Source: Nitratireductor aquimarinus (GTDB taxonomy: Bacteria; Pseudomonadota; Alphaproteobacteria; Rhizobiales; Rhizobiaceae). From it: a DNA stretch of 64,000 nucleotides. This document shows positions 1 to 9,606 of the stretch, one piece after another. The notes beneath the pieces were generated by a model that worked only from the letters and a program-made list of their open reading frames with translations, had not been told where the DNA came from and did no database searches. The translations under genes and the position numbers were made by a program. The stretch lies in assembly GCF_017255295.1 (NCBI RefSeq), contig NZ_JAFKDE010000009.1:1-64000 (forward strand). The letters run 5' to 3'. Position 1 is the first letter of the stretch. Each line of letters starts with the position of its first letter.

Positions 1-496
1 GTAGATCCCTCGTCCCTCCCTGCGCCAAGCAGAAAAGGGAAAAAGTGGACGACTTTTCAGCCGCCCGCAGCAGGACAATCCAGCCGCTACCGTGGTCTAG
101 TTTTCCACCGCCGTTCTCAATCTGATTGACTTCCGCCGGCAGAAGCGGCTCTGCCAGAGCCACGCGGTTCTGCACGTTGACGGTGGCGATATCCGGATCC
201 GTGCCGACCTCGAAGCTCACGGACAGGATGTACGTCCCGTCCGCGCCAGACGTCGACTGCATGTAGATCATGTCGTCGACACCGGTGACCTTGTCTTCGA
301 TGATCTGCGCAACCGTTTGCTCGGTCACTTCCGCACCCGCCCCAGGATAGCTGGCGATCACGGAAACCTGCGGCGGAACGATATCGGGAAACTGCTCGAC
401 GGGCATGCGCGCCAGAGCGAGCAGACCACTCAGGAAAAGAACGATCGATATGACCGCAGCGAGGCGCGGCCGGGAGATGAATACATTGGCAATCAT
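1..496 (-). CDS. RND efflux transporter permease, N-terminal part (runs off left edge)
   Basis: Inner-membrane proton-driven pump of a tripartite AcrB/MexB-type multidrug efflux system; only about 165 N-terminal residues are inside the window. ATG at 496 lies 3 bp past the stop of the adaptor gene, so the two are one operon. The protein begins MIANVFISRPRLAAV, with a first membrane helix at about residues 10-28, then PVEQFPDIVPP and a porter-domain stretch with GADGTYILSVSFEVG and VQNRV, all typical of the family. From about residue 125 (below position 125) the match to the usual family pattern becomes poor, although the frame stays open to the edge. The family is about 1030-1050 residues long, so most of the gene is outside. 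Confidence 0.88.
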   Translation of the reverse strand, partial: MIANVFISRPRLAAVISIVLFLSGLLALARMPVEQFPDIVPPQVSVIASYPGAGAEVTEQTVAQIIEDKVTGVDDMIYMQSTSGADGTYILSVSFEVGTDPDIATVNVQNRVALAEPLLPAEVNQIENGGGKLDHGSGWIVLLRAAEKSSTFSLFCLAQGGTRDL

Positions 497-499
497 GGA

Positions 500-1654
500 T
501 CAGCTCCCCGAAGCTAAAGCTGCATCCACCACAATTCCTGGCCGAACCTTGTTCAGACCATCCGTGATCACATTCTCACCCTCTGTGACCCCCGTTCTGA
601 TAACGGAACGCCCGCCAACGGTTCGATCGATCTCGACCCTGCGCTGCTCGACGACATTCTCGCCATTCACGACCATCACATAGGTGCCGCTCAGATCGTG
701 AAGCACGGAGCGCTGATCCACAGTGAGCTGGGGTTCCGGCTCGCTTGACGCGAGAACGACGCGAACCAGTTCCTGATCCAGCAAAACGCCATCGGCATTG
801 TCAAAGCGCGCGCGGAGATTGATCGAGTCCGTGCCGGGACTGACCGTGCTTTCAATGAAGTCGAGATCTCCCGGCAGCGAATACTCCGACCCGTTTGCGA
901 GCACCAGGTTTACAGACGCTTTGGTGCTGGCTTCCCCTGCCTGAACGCGCTCGGAATAGTCACGATAGATCGCGGTTGGCACGGGAAAGATAACGTGGAT
1001 CGGATCGAGCTGCGTGAGCGCGACAAGGGGGCCGCCCTCAGGACCGATGAGCGCACCTTCATCAACTGTTGCAGCGCTAAGACGCCCCGCAAAAGGCGCT
1101 TCCACACTGGTGTAAGAGAGATTGAGCTCCGCCCGCTCCAGAGCCGCACGCGCCCGAATGAGCGCGCCATCGGCATTGCCGAGATTTGCAATGGCGTTGT
1201 CCAGCATGGCCTGCGACGTGGCCTGCCGCTTGACCAGTTCCGCCTGCCGCTCCCTTTCAAGCTCGGCAGACTTTTGCAGCGCCTCTGCAGACCGCACAGC
1301 GCCTTCCGCTTCTTTAACGGCGGCGGCATAAAGGTCATCATCAATCTGGAAAAGGATATCGCCCTTGTTCACCCGATCACCCGGCTGAAAATCGATGCTC
1401 TCCAGGGTTCCGGCGACACGCGGCCTGATGGCCACACGCTTCTCCGCCTCAAGGCGACCGTTGAAGACAGCGGTCTCCCCGACATCCACCAATGCAACGG
1501 GTTCCACGACCACCGCCGGCGGCGGCATGTCCTGAGCGACCGAGTTTGCAGAACCGCCCATCAGGAACAGCGCGGAAAGGAGCAATGCCCCCGTTGCGTT
1601 GCGCCCTCTGTCAAACCTCAGACCGGACACGCGACTGCTGCGGTTTCTGGACAT
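500..1654 (-). CDS. RND efflux periplasmic adaptor (membrane fusion protein, AcrA/MexA type)
   Basis: 384-residue adaptor that links the RND pump to an outer-membrane channel. An N-terminal signal segment (hydrophobic around residues 22-40, then SVAQD) is followed by the split lipoyl/barrel-sandwich halves (VAIRPRVAGTLESIDFQPGDRV near 75-96 and LSYTSVEAPFAGRLS near 180-195). They are separated by an alpha-hairpin rich in Ala, Glu and Arg (about residues 110-170). A beta-barrel and membrane-proximal domain make up the C-terminus. ATG at 1654 is preceded by GGAGGGG. The permease follows after 3 bp. No TetR-type regulator or outer-membrane channel gene is visible on this side. Substrate cannot be inferred. 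Confidence 0.93.
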   Translation of the reverse strand: MSRNRSSRVSGLRFDRGRNATGALLLSALFLMGGSANSVAQDMPPPAVVVEPVALVDVGETAVFNGRLEAEKRVAIRPRVAGTLESIDFQPGDRVNKGDILFQIDDDLYAAAVKEAEGAVRSAEALQKSAELERERQAELVKRQATSQAMLDNAIANLGNADGALIRARAALERAELNLSYTSVEAPFAGRLSAATVDEGALIGPEGGPLVALTQLDPIHVIFPVPTAIYRDYSERVQAGEASTKASVNLVLANGSEYSLPGDLDFIESTVSPGTDSINLRARFDNADGVLLDQELVRVVLASSEPEPQLTVDQRSVLHDLSGTYVMVVNGENVVEQRRVEIDRTVGGRSVIRTGVTEGENVITDGLNKVRPGIVVDAALASGS

Positions 1655-2236
1655 CTAACCCCTCCCTCCGGCCTGAACCGGTGCCACCCCAAGGCGCAAC
1701 ACGGTTTCGCTAATATAAACGGCTAATTAAACAATATACGGCGCAACCTCAGAGTCCAGAGGATGCGCAATTTTGCTTTCCCTGATCGCTGGCGACGATC
1801 ACCGCGCGCTCATCGGCAAGCGTGAAAGCCAACTCATCATGCATGCATACATGCGGTTCATCTCATGCACGGGGATGCACCGCACAGCATCCGTCCGGTC
1901 CGGGCCGTTACATGAAGCCCACGTCCAGAGCTTTGATGCAACGTGCCCCGCCTCGCCGGAGCGGCATCTCGCTTTTCAACCTGACCGACCACGACCGCAC
2001 CACCCAGGTTCGCACAATCGGTCTCGCATCGATGAGAAACGATGGCGCGGAGAAGTGAGAAGGCGTAAGATGCGGCCTGTTCACTGATCCGGGCCCAGGC
2101 CGCCAGCGCGGTCATTTCGAGGTTCTCACTTTGCATTTCCATTCCGGGGAATGTCTTCGCATCAAATACGCCTTGCCGGACCCTGCGGACGGTCTTGACC
2201 GCACAGGCACATTTTTCGCGTCAGGGCGACGGTGGC
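1655..2236. other. Intergenic region, 0.58 kb, with efflux promoter area
   Basis: No gene is convincing here. Short open frames exist on both strands, but none has a good start, a recognisable product or clear codon bias. The left end (about 1711-1742) is AT-rich and probably holds the leftward promoter of the efflux operon. The right end would hold the promoter of the acetyltransferase operon. Confidence 0.5.
1712..1741 (-). promoter_or_regulatory. AT-rich repeat upstream of efflux operon, possible operator
   Basis: On the minus strand CCGTATATT and CCGTTTATATT occur about 21 bp apart (two helical turns), some 60-90 bp upstream of the adaptor ATG. This is a plausible regulator/promoter element in otherwise GC-rich DNA. 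The cognate regulator is not in the window. Confidence 0.35.
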
Positions 2237-2713
2237 ATGCCGTTTGATATTCGAACGCCACATGCGCGCGACCTCGAAGCGCTGCTTGCGATTGAGAATG
2301 CAGCGTTCCCCGGCGACAGGCTGTCGCGCCGCTCCTTGAGACGCCTGATGGAGGCGAAGAGCGCCGTCATCTGTGCGGCCGAGGAAGACGGGCGCATCAT
2401 TGGCTATGCGCTGGCATTGACGCGGCGCACCAGCACCATTGCGCGGCTTTATTCCATCGCGGTTGATCCTGCCGAAAGCGGCAGGAGCGTGGCGGCGGCT
2501 CTGCTTCTGGAACTCGAACGCCGGGTGCTGGACAGGGGCCTACGCGCGGTGCGGCTGGAAGTGCGGGAAGACAATGAAGGGGCGATCCGGCTCTATCAGC
2601 GCGCCGGCTATCACCCATTCGGCCGATACGAGAATTACTATCAAGACGGCATGAGCGCGCTTCGTTACGAAAAGGCGTTACGCGCTTTCAACACGGAGAG
2701 CGGCCCCAGATGA
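2237..2713 (+). CDS. GNAT family N-acetyltransferase
   Basis: 158-residue single-domain GNAT. Beta-strand/acetyl-CoA region: ARLYSIAVDP followed by AESGRSVAAALLLELERRV (about residues 76-106), a variant of the R/Q-x-x-G-x-A loop. It is followed by LRAVRLEVREDNEGAIRLYQRAGY, the usual C-terminal motif. ATG at 2237 has a GGCGACGG stretch just upstream and fits the family start; an in-frame TTG at 2195 would add 14 unconserved residues. The stop overlaps the start of the ATP-grasp gene by 4 bp (ATGA), implying translational coupling and a shared pathway. RimI-like protein acetylation is an alternative, but the coupling favours acetylation of an amino acid or peptide made or used by the ligase. 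Confidence 0.85.
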   Translation: MPFDIRTPHARDLEALLAIENAAFPGDRLSRRSLRRLMEAKSAVICAAEEDGRIIGYALALTRRTSTIARLYSIAVDPAESGRSVAAALLLELERRVLDRGLRAVRLEVREDNEGAIRLYQRAGYHPFGRYENYYQDGMSALRYEKALRAFNTESGPR

Positions 2714-4161
2714 GTTGGGTCATCCTGACAGGCAAGAAAGGCGACCTCGACGAGACCGCCACCCCTTACAAGATCATCACCAATCGCGATTACCTGGCGC
2801 ATCCAGCCCTGTTTCGGGGCCAGCGGCCGAAAATCATCAACCTGTCGTCCAGCTACGCCTATCAGAGCCGCGGATATTATGCATCGCTGCTGGCGAGCTC
2901 TCGCGGCCATCGCGTCATTCCCTCGGTCGAAACCATGATCGACCTGTCGGCGCGCAAACTCTATGAAAACGCACTTCCCGAACTGGAGCAGGCGCTCAAT
3001 CGCTGCCGGGCGGAGACAGGCGGCGTCTTTCCTGCAAGCGTCAGCGTGTTCTTTGGCATTGGTCCCGACAGGGGCTGGGAGCGGTTTGCAAAACTCCTGT
3101 TCGACTGGTTTCGCGCCCCCGCGCTCGAAGTCGCCATCAAGGACGGAGAATGGGCGACGATCACGCGCATCGGCTTTCGCCCGCTATCGCGCATGAGCGC
3201 GGCGGAGAAAGAACGCTTCACCGCCTCCCTGCACAGCTATACCAGCCGGCAGTGGCGCGACAGCCGCACCCGCGTTCCGGCACGCTACAGTTTCGCAACG
3301 CTGATCGACCCGCGCGAGGAACTGCCGCCATCGAGCGTGGCCTCGCTGAAGCACTGGTCGCGCATTGCTGCCCGGATGGGAGTGGAGGTGGAGCCGATCA
3401 CCCGGAAGGACCTGCCGCGGCTGGCAAATTTCGACGCCCTTTTCATCCGCGAGACAACGTCCATCTCCAACCACACATATCGGTTTGCACGCCGCGCGCA
3501 GCAGGAAGGGATGCCGGTCATCGACGATCCTCTCTCGATGATCCGCTGCACCAACAAGGTCTACCTGAACGAGCTGATGGCAACGCACCGCGTGGCGGTT
3601 CCGCCGACCGTGATGATTGCCGGCGCCGCCGATCTTGAACGCGCGGCTGACCTGCTGGGTTTTCCGCTGGTGCTCAAAACGCCGGACAGCTCGTTTTCGC
3701 GCGGCGTGAAGAAGGCCTCGAACATGGCCGAATTGAAAACACTGGCGATGAAATGGCTGGAAGATTCCGATCTTCTCATCGCGCAGAAATTCCTGCCGAC
3801 CGCGTTTGACTGGCGCATCGGGGTTCTCGATGGCGAGCCCCTCTTCTCCGTGCAGTATCTCATGGCGAAGAAGCACTGGCAGATCGTCAATCACGAGCGG
3901 CAGGGACGTCCCGACGAAGGGGGCTTCCGCTCGTTCCGACTGACCGAAACACCGGCTGACGTTCTCGATACCGCAGTGCGCGCCGCCCGCTGCATCGGAA
4001 GCGGCCTCTACGGCGTCGACATCAAGGCGACACCGGAGGGCATTCACGTCATCGAGGTCAACGACAATCCCAATCTGGATCACGGCTGCGAGGATGCCGG
4101 AGAGAAAGACGAAGTCTGGACCCGTCTGACACAGTGGTTCATCGACCGGCTGGAGCGCTGA
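2710..4161 (+). CDS. RimK-like ATP-grasp ligase with RLAN-type N-terminal domain
   Basis: 483 residues. The N-terminal ~200 residues match the RimK-like ATP-grasp N-terminal (RLAN) type of domain (SYAYQSRGYYASLLASSRGHRVIP near the start). The C-terminal half is an ATP-grasp: the nucleotide-binding segment LVLKTPDSSFSRGVKKAS, the QKFLPTAFDWRIGVLDG strands and the metal-binding VIEVNDNPNLDHG near residue 450. ATP-grasp ligases of this type join a carboxylate to an amine (often Glu or another amino acid) through an acylphosphate. The gene begins inside the end of the GNAT gene. The substrate is unknown; ribosomal protein S6 modification (true RimK) is unlikely because RimK is ~300 residues and lacks this N-terminal domain. 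A strong hairpin follows at 4181-4206. Confidence 0.85.
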   Translation: MSWVILTGKKGDLDETATPYKIITNRDYLAHPALFRGQRPKIINLSSSYAYQSRGYYASLLASSRGHRVIPSVETMIDLSARKLYENALPELEQALNRCRAETGGVFPASVSVFFGIGPDRGWERFAKLLFDWFRAPALEVAIKDGEWATITRIGFRPLSRMSAAEKERFTASLHSYTSRQWRDSRTRVPARYSFATLIDPREELPPSSVASLKHWSRIAARMGVEVEPITRKDLPRLANFDALFIRETTSISNHTYRFARRAQQEGMPVIDDPLSMIRCTNKVYLNELMATHRVAVPPTVMIAGAADLERAADLLGFPLVLKTPDSSFSRGVKKASNMAELKTLAMKWLEDSDLLIAQKFLPTAFDWRIGVLDGEPLFSVQYLMAKKHWQIVNHERQGRPDEGGFRSFRLTETPADVLDTAVRAARCIGSGLYGVDIKATPEGIHVIEVNDNPNLDHGCEDAGEKDEVWTRLTQWFIDRLER

Positions 4162-4180
4162 AAACTTTTCTCCGGCCAAA

Positions 4181-4212
4181 AACCTGCCCGACTGGCCGGG
4201 CAGGTTGTTTTG
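4181..4212. terminator. Bidirectional intrinsic terminator
   Basis: Perfect 10-bp stem AACCTGCCCG / CGGGCAGGTT with a 6-nt loop. It is followed by a T-rich tract on the plus strand and by TTTTT on the minus strand. It lies between the converging ATP-grasp and dioxygenase genes. Confidence 0.85.
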
Positions 4213-4253
4213 ACGCCCACGCCCGGTAAGGGGCTCGGGCAGCCGGGGGCGCG

Positions 4254-5926
<1,673 letters not shown>

Positions 5927-6036
5927 TTGCTGTCGTTCCTGGCTGGCATGCAGTTTGGAAACCGCCCGAGATGGCGGAAGATGCTGCCAACACAATCCTG
6001 AACTGGCCGCGAAACCAAACGCATTGCGCCGAATTG

Positions 6037-6057
6037 GATATTCAAAAAATCTATATC
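6037..6057. promoter_or_regulatory. LysR-type operator (T-N11-A)
   Basis: GATAT-N11-ATATC is a perfect 5-bp dyad with the T-N11-A spacing of LysR boxes. It lies in the 182-bp divergent region between the DapA-family gene and nadX, 52 bp before the nadX start. The LysR gene two steps downstream is the obvious candidate regulator. Confidence 0.65.
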
Positions 6058-6108
6058 AAGGCCGCGTGCATTTACTTTATACGTGATCACTGGTTTCAGG
6101 AGGCTTGG

Positions 6109-6891
6109 ATGAAGATCGGCATAATCGGCGACGGTGCAATCGGACGGTATGTGCGCCGGCAACTTGATGAACGCGGGATCACAACCAGTATCCTGATGGT
6201 GCGCCCGGCGCGCCTGGACGAGGCCACCGATGACGGGATTCTCCGTGTGGCCAGCGTCGAGACGTTGCCGGCGGATGTCGATCTGATGGTCGATTGCGCG
6301 GGACACGCGGCGCTGAGCGAACACGGCCCCGCAATACTCCGCAGTGGCCGCGATCTGGTGACCGTGTCGCTTGGCGCACTGGCTGACACCGCCCTGCTGC
6401 GGGCACTGGAAACCGCCGGCGCGCAGGGCTCTGCCCGGCTTCATCTTGCAAGCGGTGCGATTGGCGCGCTCGACTGCCTTCAGGCGGCGTCGGTTGGCGG
6501 GCTGGATGCCGTCACCTATGTCGGAAGGAAACCGCCATTGGGGTGGAAGGGATCGCCCGCCGAAAACGTGCTCGACCTCGATGCGCTTCAAAGCGCCGGG
6601 ATCCATTTCGAGGGAACGGCAGGCGAGGCAGCGATGCGCTACCCGAAGAATGCCAATGTGGCAGCCGCAGTGGCGATTGCCGGGCTCGGTTTCGAAGCCA
6701 CGAAGGTCAGGCTCATTGCCGACCCGGCAGTGTCCGCCAACATTCACGAGGTTCACGCCGAGGGTGGCTTCGGACAGTTTTCCTTCCACATCGAGGGCCG
6801 CGCGCTGCCTGACAATCCCCGTAGCTCAGCCCTTGCCGCCATGAGCGTCGTGGCCGCGATCATGCGGCAGCGGCAGACCGTTACGCTCTAG
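6109..6891 (+). CDS. nadX: L-aspartate dehydrogenase
   Basis: 260 residues. An N-terminal Rossmann motif (KIGIIGDGAIGRYVRRQL) binds NAD(P). Further family segments are VDLMVDCAGHAAL, DLVTVSLGALAD, LHLASGAIGALD, TYVGRKPPLGWKG, YPKNANVAAA and the catalytic region SANIHEVHAEGGFG. The enzyme oxidises L-aspartate to iminoaspartate or works reductively on oxaloacetate. ATG at 6109 has AGGAGG at ideal spacing. The LysR gene begins 17 bp downstream. In NAD synthesis it would supply NadA, but its neighbours (ring-cleavage dioxygenase, aldehyde dehydrogenase, DapA-like lyase) suggest a catabolic use here. Confidence 0.9.
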   Translation: MKIGIIGDGAIGRYVRRQLDERGITTSILMVRPARLDEATDDGILRVASVETLPADVDLMVDCAGHAALSEHGPAILRSGRDLVTVSLGALADTALLRALETAGAQGSARLHLASGAIGALDCLQAASVGGLDAVTYVGRKPPLGWKGSPAENVLDLDALQSAGIHFEGTAGEAAMRYPKNANVAAAVAIAGLGFEATKVRLIADPAVSANIHEVHAEGGFGQFSFHIEGRALPDNPRSSALAAMSVVAAIMRQRQTVTL

Positions 6892-6908
6892 GCAGGGAGG
6901 CGAGTCTC

Positions 6909-7853
6909 GTGATCACGCGTCATTCCCGCATCGTCGAGCGCGCTTTGACCCGCCTGAAGCTGCGTCAGCTCCGGCTTCTCATCGCTGTGGGACAACACGG
7001 CAACATCCAGAACGCGGCGCGCCATCTGGGCATCTCGCAGCCCGCCGCCACCAAGATGATTCAGGACCTGGAACTCGACTTCGAGGTGAAGCTCTTCGAG
7101 CGCACAAATCGCGGCGTGGTTCCGACCGTTTTCGGCGCATCGCTGATACGGCACGGCAAGCTGATCTTCGCGCAGGTTTCAAACGCCGCGCAGGAACTCG
7201 ATGATCTGAACGAGGGCAACAGCGGGCGCGTCGTGGTCGGCACGCTTTTGGCAGCCTCGCCGACCCTCCTGCCCTTCGCCATCGAGAAGCTGTTGCAGGA
7301 ACGGCCCAAAGTGGCGATCAAGATCGTCGAGGGCACCAACGAAGTTCTCATGCCCGCACTGCTCTCCGGCGAGATCGACATGGTGGTCGGTCGCCTGCCC
7401 AGCCACAGGCATCGCTCAAAGGTCGAGCAGGAAAAGTTCTTCGATGAACGCGTCGTGGCCGTGACCGGGACACAGCATCCGCTGGCGCAGCAGAGTTCCG
7501 TCACCTTCGAGCAGCTCATGCCCTTCGGCTGGATACTCCCGCCGCTTGAGACGACCCTGCGGCGGCAGACAGATCAGTATTTCGTGCGGCAGGGGCAATA
7601 CACCCCGCCCACGGCCATCGAGTCGATCTCCTACCTCGCCAACCGCACATTGCTGCAAACGCATGATTTCGTCGGCCTCATGCCAGCCCATGTGGCGTCA
7701 CTCGACATCGAACACGGGCTTCTGGCCCGCATCGACTGGGCCGTTCCCTTCGGCGCCGGTCCGGTGGGCGTTTCGCACCGCGGCGAGCAAAGCCTTTCGC
7801 CCGCAGGCGCCGCCTTTCTGAACGTTCTGCGAAAGGTGGCCACGGATATCTGA
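6909..7853 (+). CDS. LysR-family transcriptional regulator
   Basis: 314 residues with an N-terminal winged HTH (LKLRQLRLLIAVGQHGNIQNAARHLGISQPAATKMI, residues ~16-51) and a periplasmic-binding-protein-like effector domain (about 100-300). GTG start at 6909 with AGGGAGG upstream. It is co-directional with nadX (17-bp gap) and 116 bp before the aldehyde dehydrogenase gene, and probably controls both divergent units through the T-N11-A box at 6037-6057. The inducer is likely an intermediate of the pathway and cannot be named. Confidence 0.92.
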   Translation: MITRHSRIVERALTRLKLRQLRLLIAVGQHGNIQNAARHLGISQPAATKMIQDLELDFEVKLFERTNRGVVPTVFGASLIRHGKLIFAQVSNAAQELDDLNEGNSGRVVVGTLLAASPTLLPFAIEKLLQERPKVAIKIVEGTNEVLMPALLSGEIDMVVGRLPSHRHRSKVEQEKFFDERVVAVTGTQHPLAQQSSVTFEQLMPFGWILPPLETTLRRQTDQYFVRQGQYTPPTAIESISYLANRTLLQTHDFVGLMPAHVASLDIEHGLLARIDWAVPFGAGPVGVSHRGEQSLSPAGAAFLNVLRKVATDI

Positions 7854-7886
7854 GCGCTGGCCGGCAGACGCCTGCTATCACGCAAT

Positions 7887-7896
7887 CGGATATCCG
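7887..7896. promoter_or_regulatory. Palindrome upstream of the aldehyde dehydrogenase gene
   Basis: CGGATATCCG is fully self-complementary and contains the same GATAT/ATATC half-sites as the LysR box at 6037-6057, but fused rather than 11 bp apart. It lies 74 bp before the ALDH start and is a candidate second regulator site. Confidence 0.35.
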
Positions 7897-7969
7897 TATT
7901 TGGTCAATTTCCTTGAGAACATACCTGCCCGAATGAGACCTTTGCCCCGAAATACAGTCTTACGAGGGC

Positions 7970-9409
7970 ATGATGAGCACCTATCCGGAACTACACCTCT
8001 ATATCGGTGGAGAGTGGCGCAAAACGGCAGATGACCTTCCGGTCGTGAACCCCGCAACCGAACAGGAAATCGGCCGATTGCCGCATGCCGACATTGCCGA
8101 TCTGGACGATGCGCTGGCCGCCGCGCAGGAGGGCTTCCGCGTGTGGAGCCGGACCGCGCCCAGAGACCGTGCGGACATCATTCTCAGGGCCTCCGCGCTC
8201 ATGCGCGAGCGGCAGGAAGAGATCGCACAGTCGATCACCGCCGAACATGGAAAGCCGCTCTCTCAGGCGCGGCTGGAAGTCATTCGTGGCTGCGAGTTCC
8301 TGGAGTGGGATGCGGGCGAGGCAGTGCGCACCTATGGCCGTGTCATCCCGTCTGCTCCGGGCGTGCGCTACATGGTTCATCACCAGCCCATCGGCGTGGT
8401 TGCCGGTCTTTCGCCGTGGAATTTTCCGATGAGCCAGCCGGCGCGGAAGGTTGCAGGCGCGCTCGCCTCGGGGTGCTCGATCATCCTCAAGGCTGCGGAA
8501 GAGACGCCGGCCGGCGCGCTGCACATCGCCCGCGCGTTTCATGATGCCGGCCTTCCCAAAGGCGTTTTGAACCTCGTCTTCGGCACGCCCGCCATGATTT
8601 CCGATCACCTTATCCGGCACGACGCGGTGCGGCTTGTCGCCTTCACCGGATCGACGGCGGTGGGCAGGCAGCTGACGACGCTCGCCTCCGAACACATGAC
8701 CCCGGTGCTGATGGAGCTCGGCGGGCACGCGCCCGTGATCGTCTGCGAAGACACGGATGTGCAGAAGGCCGCGATCAGCGGTGCAGTTCGCAAGATGCGC
8801 AATGCCGGACAGGTCTGCACGTCGCCCACGCGCTTCTTCGTGCATGAAAGCATCTTCGACGAATATGCCGATGCCTTCGTGAAACGCGCTGCTCAAACCT
8901 TGGTTGGAAACGGCGTCGAGCCGGGTGTCGAAATGGGGCCGCTGGCCAATGAGCGCCGCCTCCCCGCGCTCAGTGCTCTGGTCGAGGACGCCCGCGCCAG
9001 GGGCGCCGAGGTGCGCACCGGCGGCGCACGCATGAGCAATGCCGGGTATTTCTTCCAGCCGACCGTGCTGGTGAACGTCCCCGACGATGCCAGGGTAATG
9101 CAGGAAGAACCGTTCGGCCCGCTGGCCGTCATCAATCCGGTAAGCTCGCTGGACGAGGCGATTGAGAAGGCCAACTCGGTGCCTTACGGCCTCGCAGCCT
9201 ATGGCTTCACCAACCGCGCCGACTATATCGACCGCATGACCGACGGCGTGGAGGCGGGCAACCTCTCCTTCAACACGCTGGAGGCCTCCTTGCCGGAAAC
9301 CCCGTTCGGCGGCGTGAAGTCCAGCGGCTATGGCCGCGAAGGCGGCACCGAGGGCCTGCACAACTACATGGTCGTCAAGAACGTGTCGCACAGCATGACG
9401 ATTGTTTGA
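7970..9409 (+). CDS. NAD(P)-dependent aldehyde dehydrogenase
   Basis: 479 residues, complete ALDH superfamily enzyme of the succinate-semialdehyde dehydrogenase-like branch. Seen: GLSPWNFPM (cofactor loop), FTGSTAVGRQL, the general base Glu in LMELGGHAP (about residue 249), the catalytic Cys in AGQVCTSPTR (about 283), EEPFGP and the C-terminal PFGGVKSSGYGREGG. It oxidises an aldehyde to the acid. In this cluster a muconate-type semialdehyde or succinate semialdehyde is plausible, but the substrate is inferred only from context. Start at 7970 (a second ATG lies at 7973) after ACGAGGGC. Confidence 0.93.
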   Translation: MMSTYPELHLYIGGEWRKTADDLPVVNPATEQEIGRLPHADIADLDDALAAAQEGFRVWSRTAPRDRADIILRASALMRERQEEIAQSITAEHGKPLSQARLEVIRGCEFLEWDAGEAVRTYGRVIPSAPGVRYMVHHQPIGVVAGLSPWNFPMSQPARKVAGALASGCSIILKAAEETPAGALHIARAFHDAGLPKGVLNLVFGTPAMISDHLIRHDAVRLVAFTGSTAVGRQLTTLASEHMTPVLMELGGHAPVIVCEDTDVQKAAISGAVRKMRNAGQVCTSPTRFFVHESIFDEYADAFVKRAAQTLVGNGVEPGVEMGPLANERRLPALSALVEDARARGAEVRTGGARMSNAGYFFQPTVLVNVPDDARVMQEEPFGPLAVINPVSSLDEAIEKANSVPYGLAAYGFTNRADYIDRMTDGVEAGNLSFNTLEASLPETPFGGVKSSGYGREGGTEGLHNYMVVKNVSHSMTIV

Positions 9410-9513
9410 TCCGGGTGCGGGTGCGCGCCGCCAACCATGCGCGCACCCGCCAATCCCACGGCTCCTCACCCGCCGATATCCACTTTCCCCTCAGGCCCGC
9501 GACTTTCCACCGG

Positions 9514-9545
9514 CTGTCAAATCACCGTCGCACGCCTCCGCTAGG
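9514..9545 (+). promoter_or_regulatory. PHO box and -10 region of phoX
   Basis: Heptamers CTGTCAA and CCGTCGC are separated by 4 bp (consensus CTGTCAT-N4-CTGTCAT; 6/7 and 4/7 matches). CCGCTAGG begins 7 bp after the second heptamer, the same register as at phnG and phnC. Located 62-93 bp before the phoX start. Confidence 0.6.
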
Positions 9546-9606
9546 AGTCTGGGCATTTGCCGAGACAGGTCGGCTCGGTCCAGCACAAAGCCAGAGGAAT
9601 GCCGTC

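Noticed and set aside
1858-2142. 94-codon minus-strand frame (and overlapping plus-strand frames) between the efflux and GNAT genes
   Set aside because: No ribosome-binding site, no family resemblance and three competing overlapping frames; treated as non-coding.
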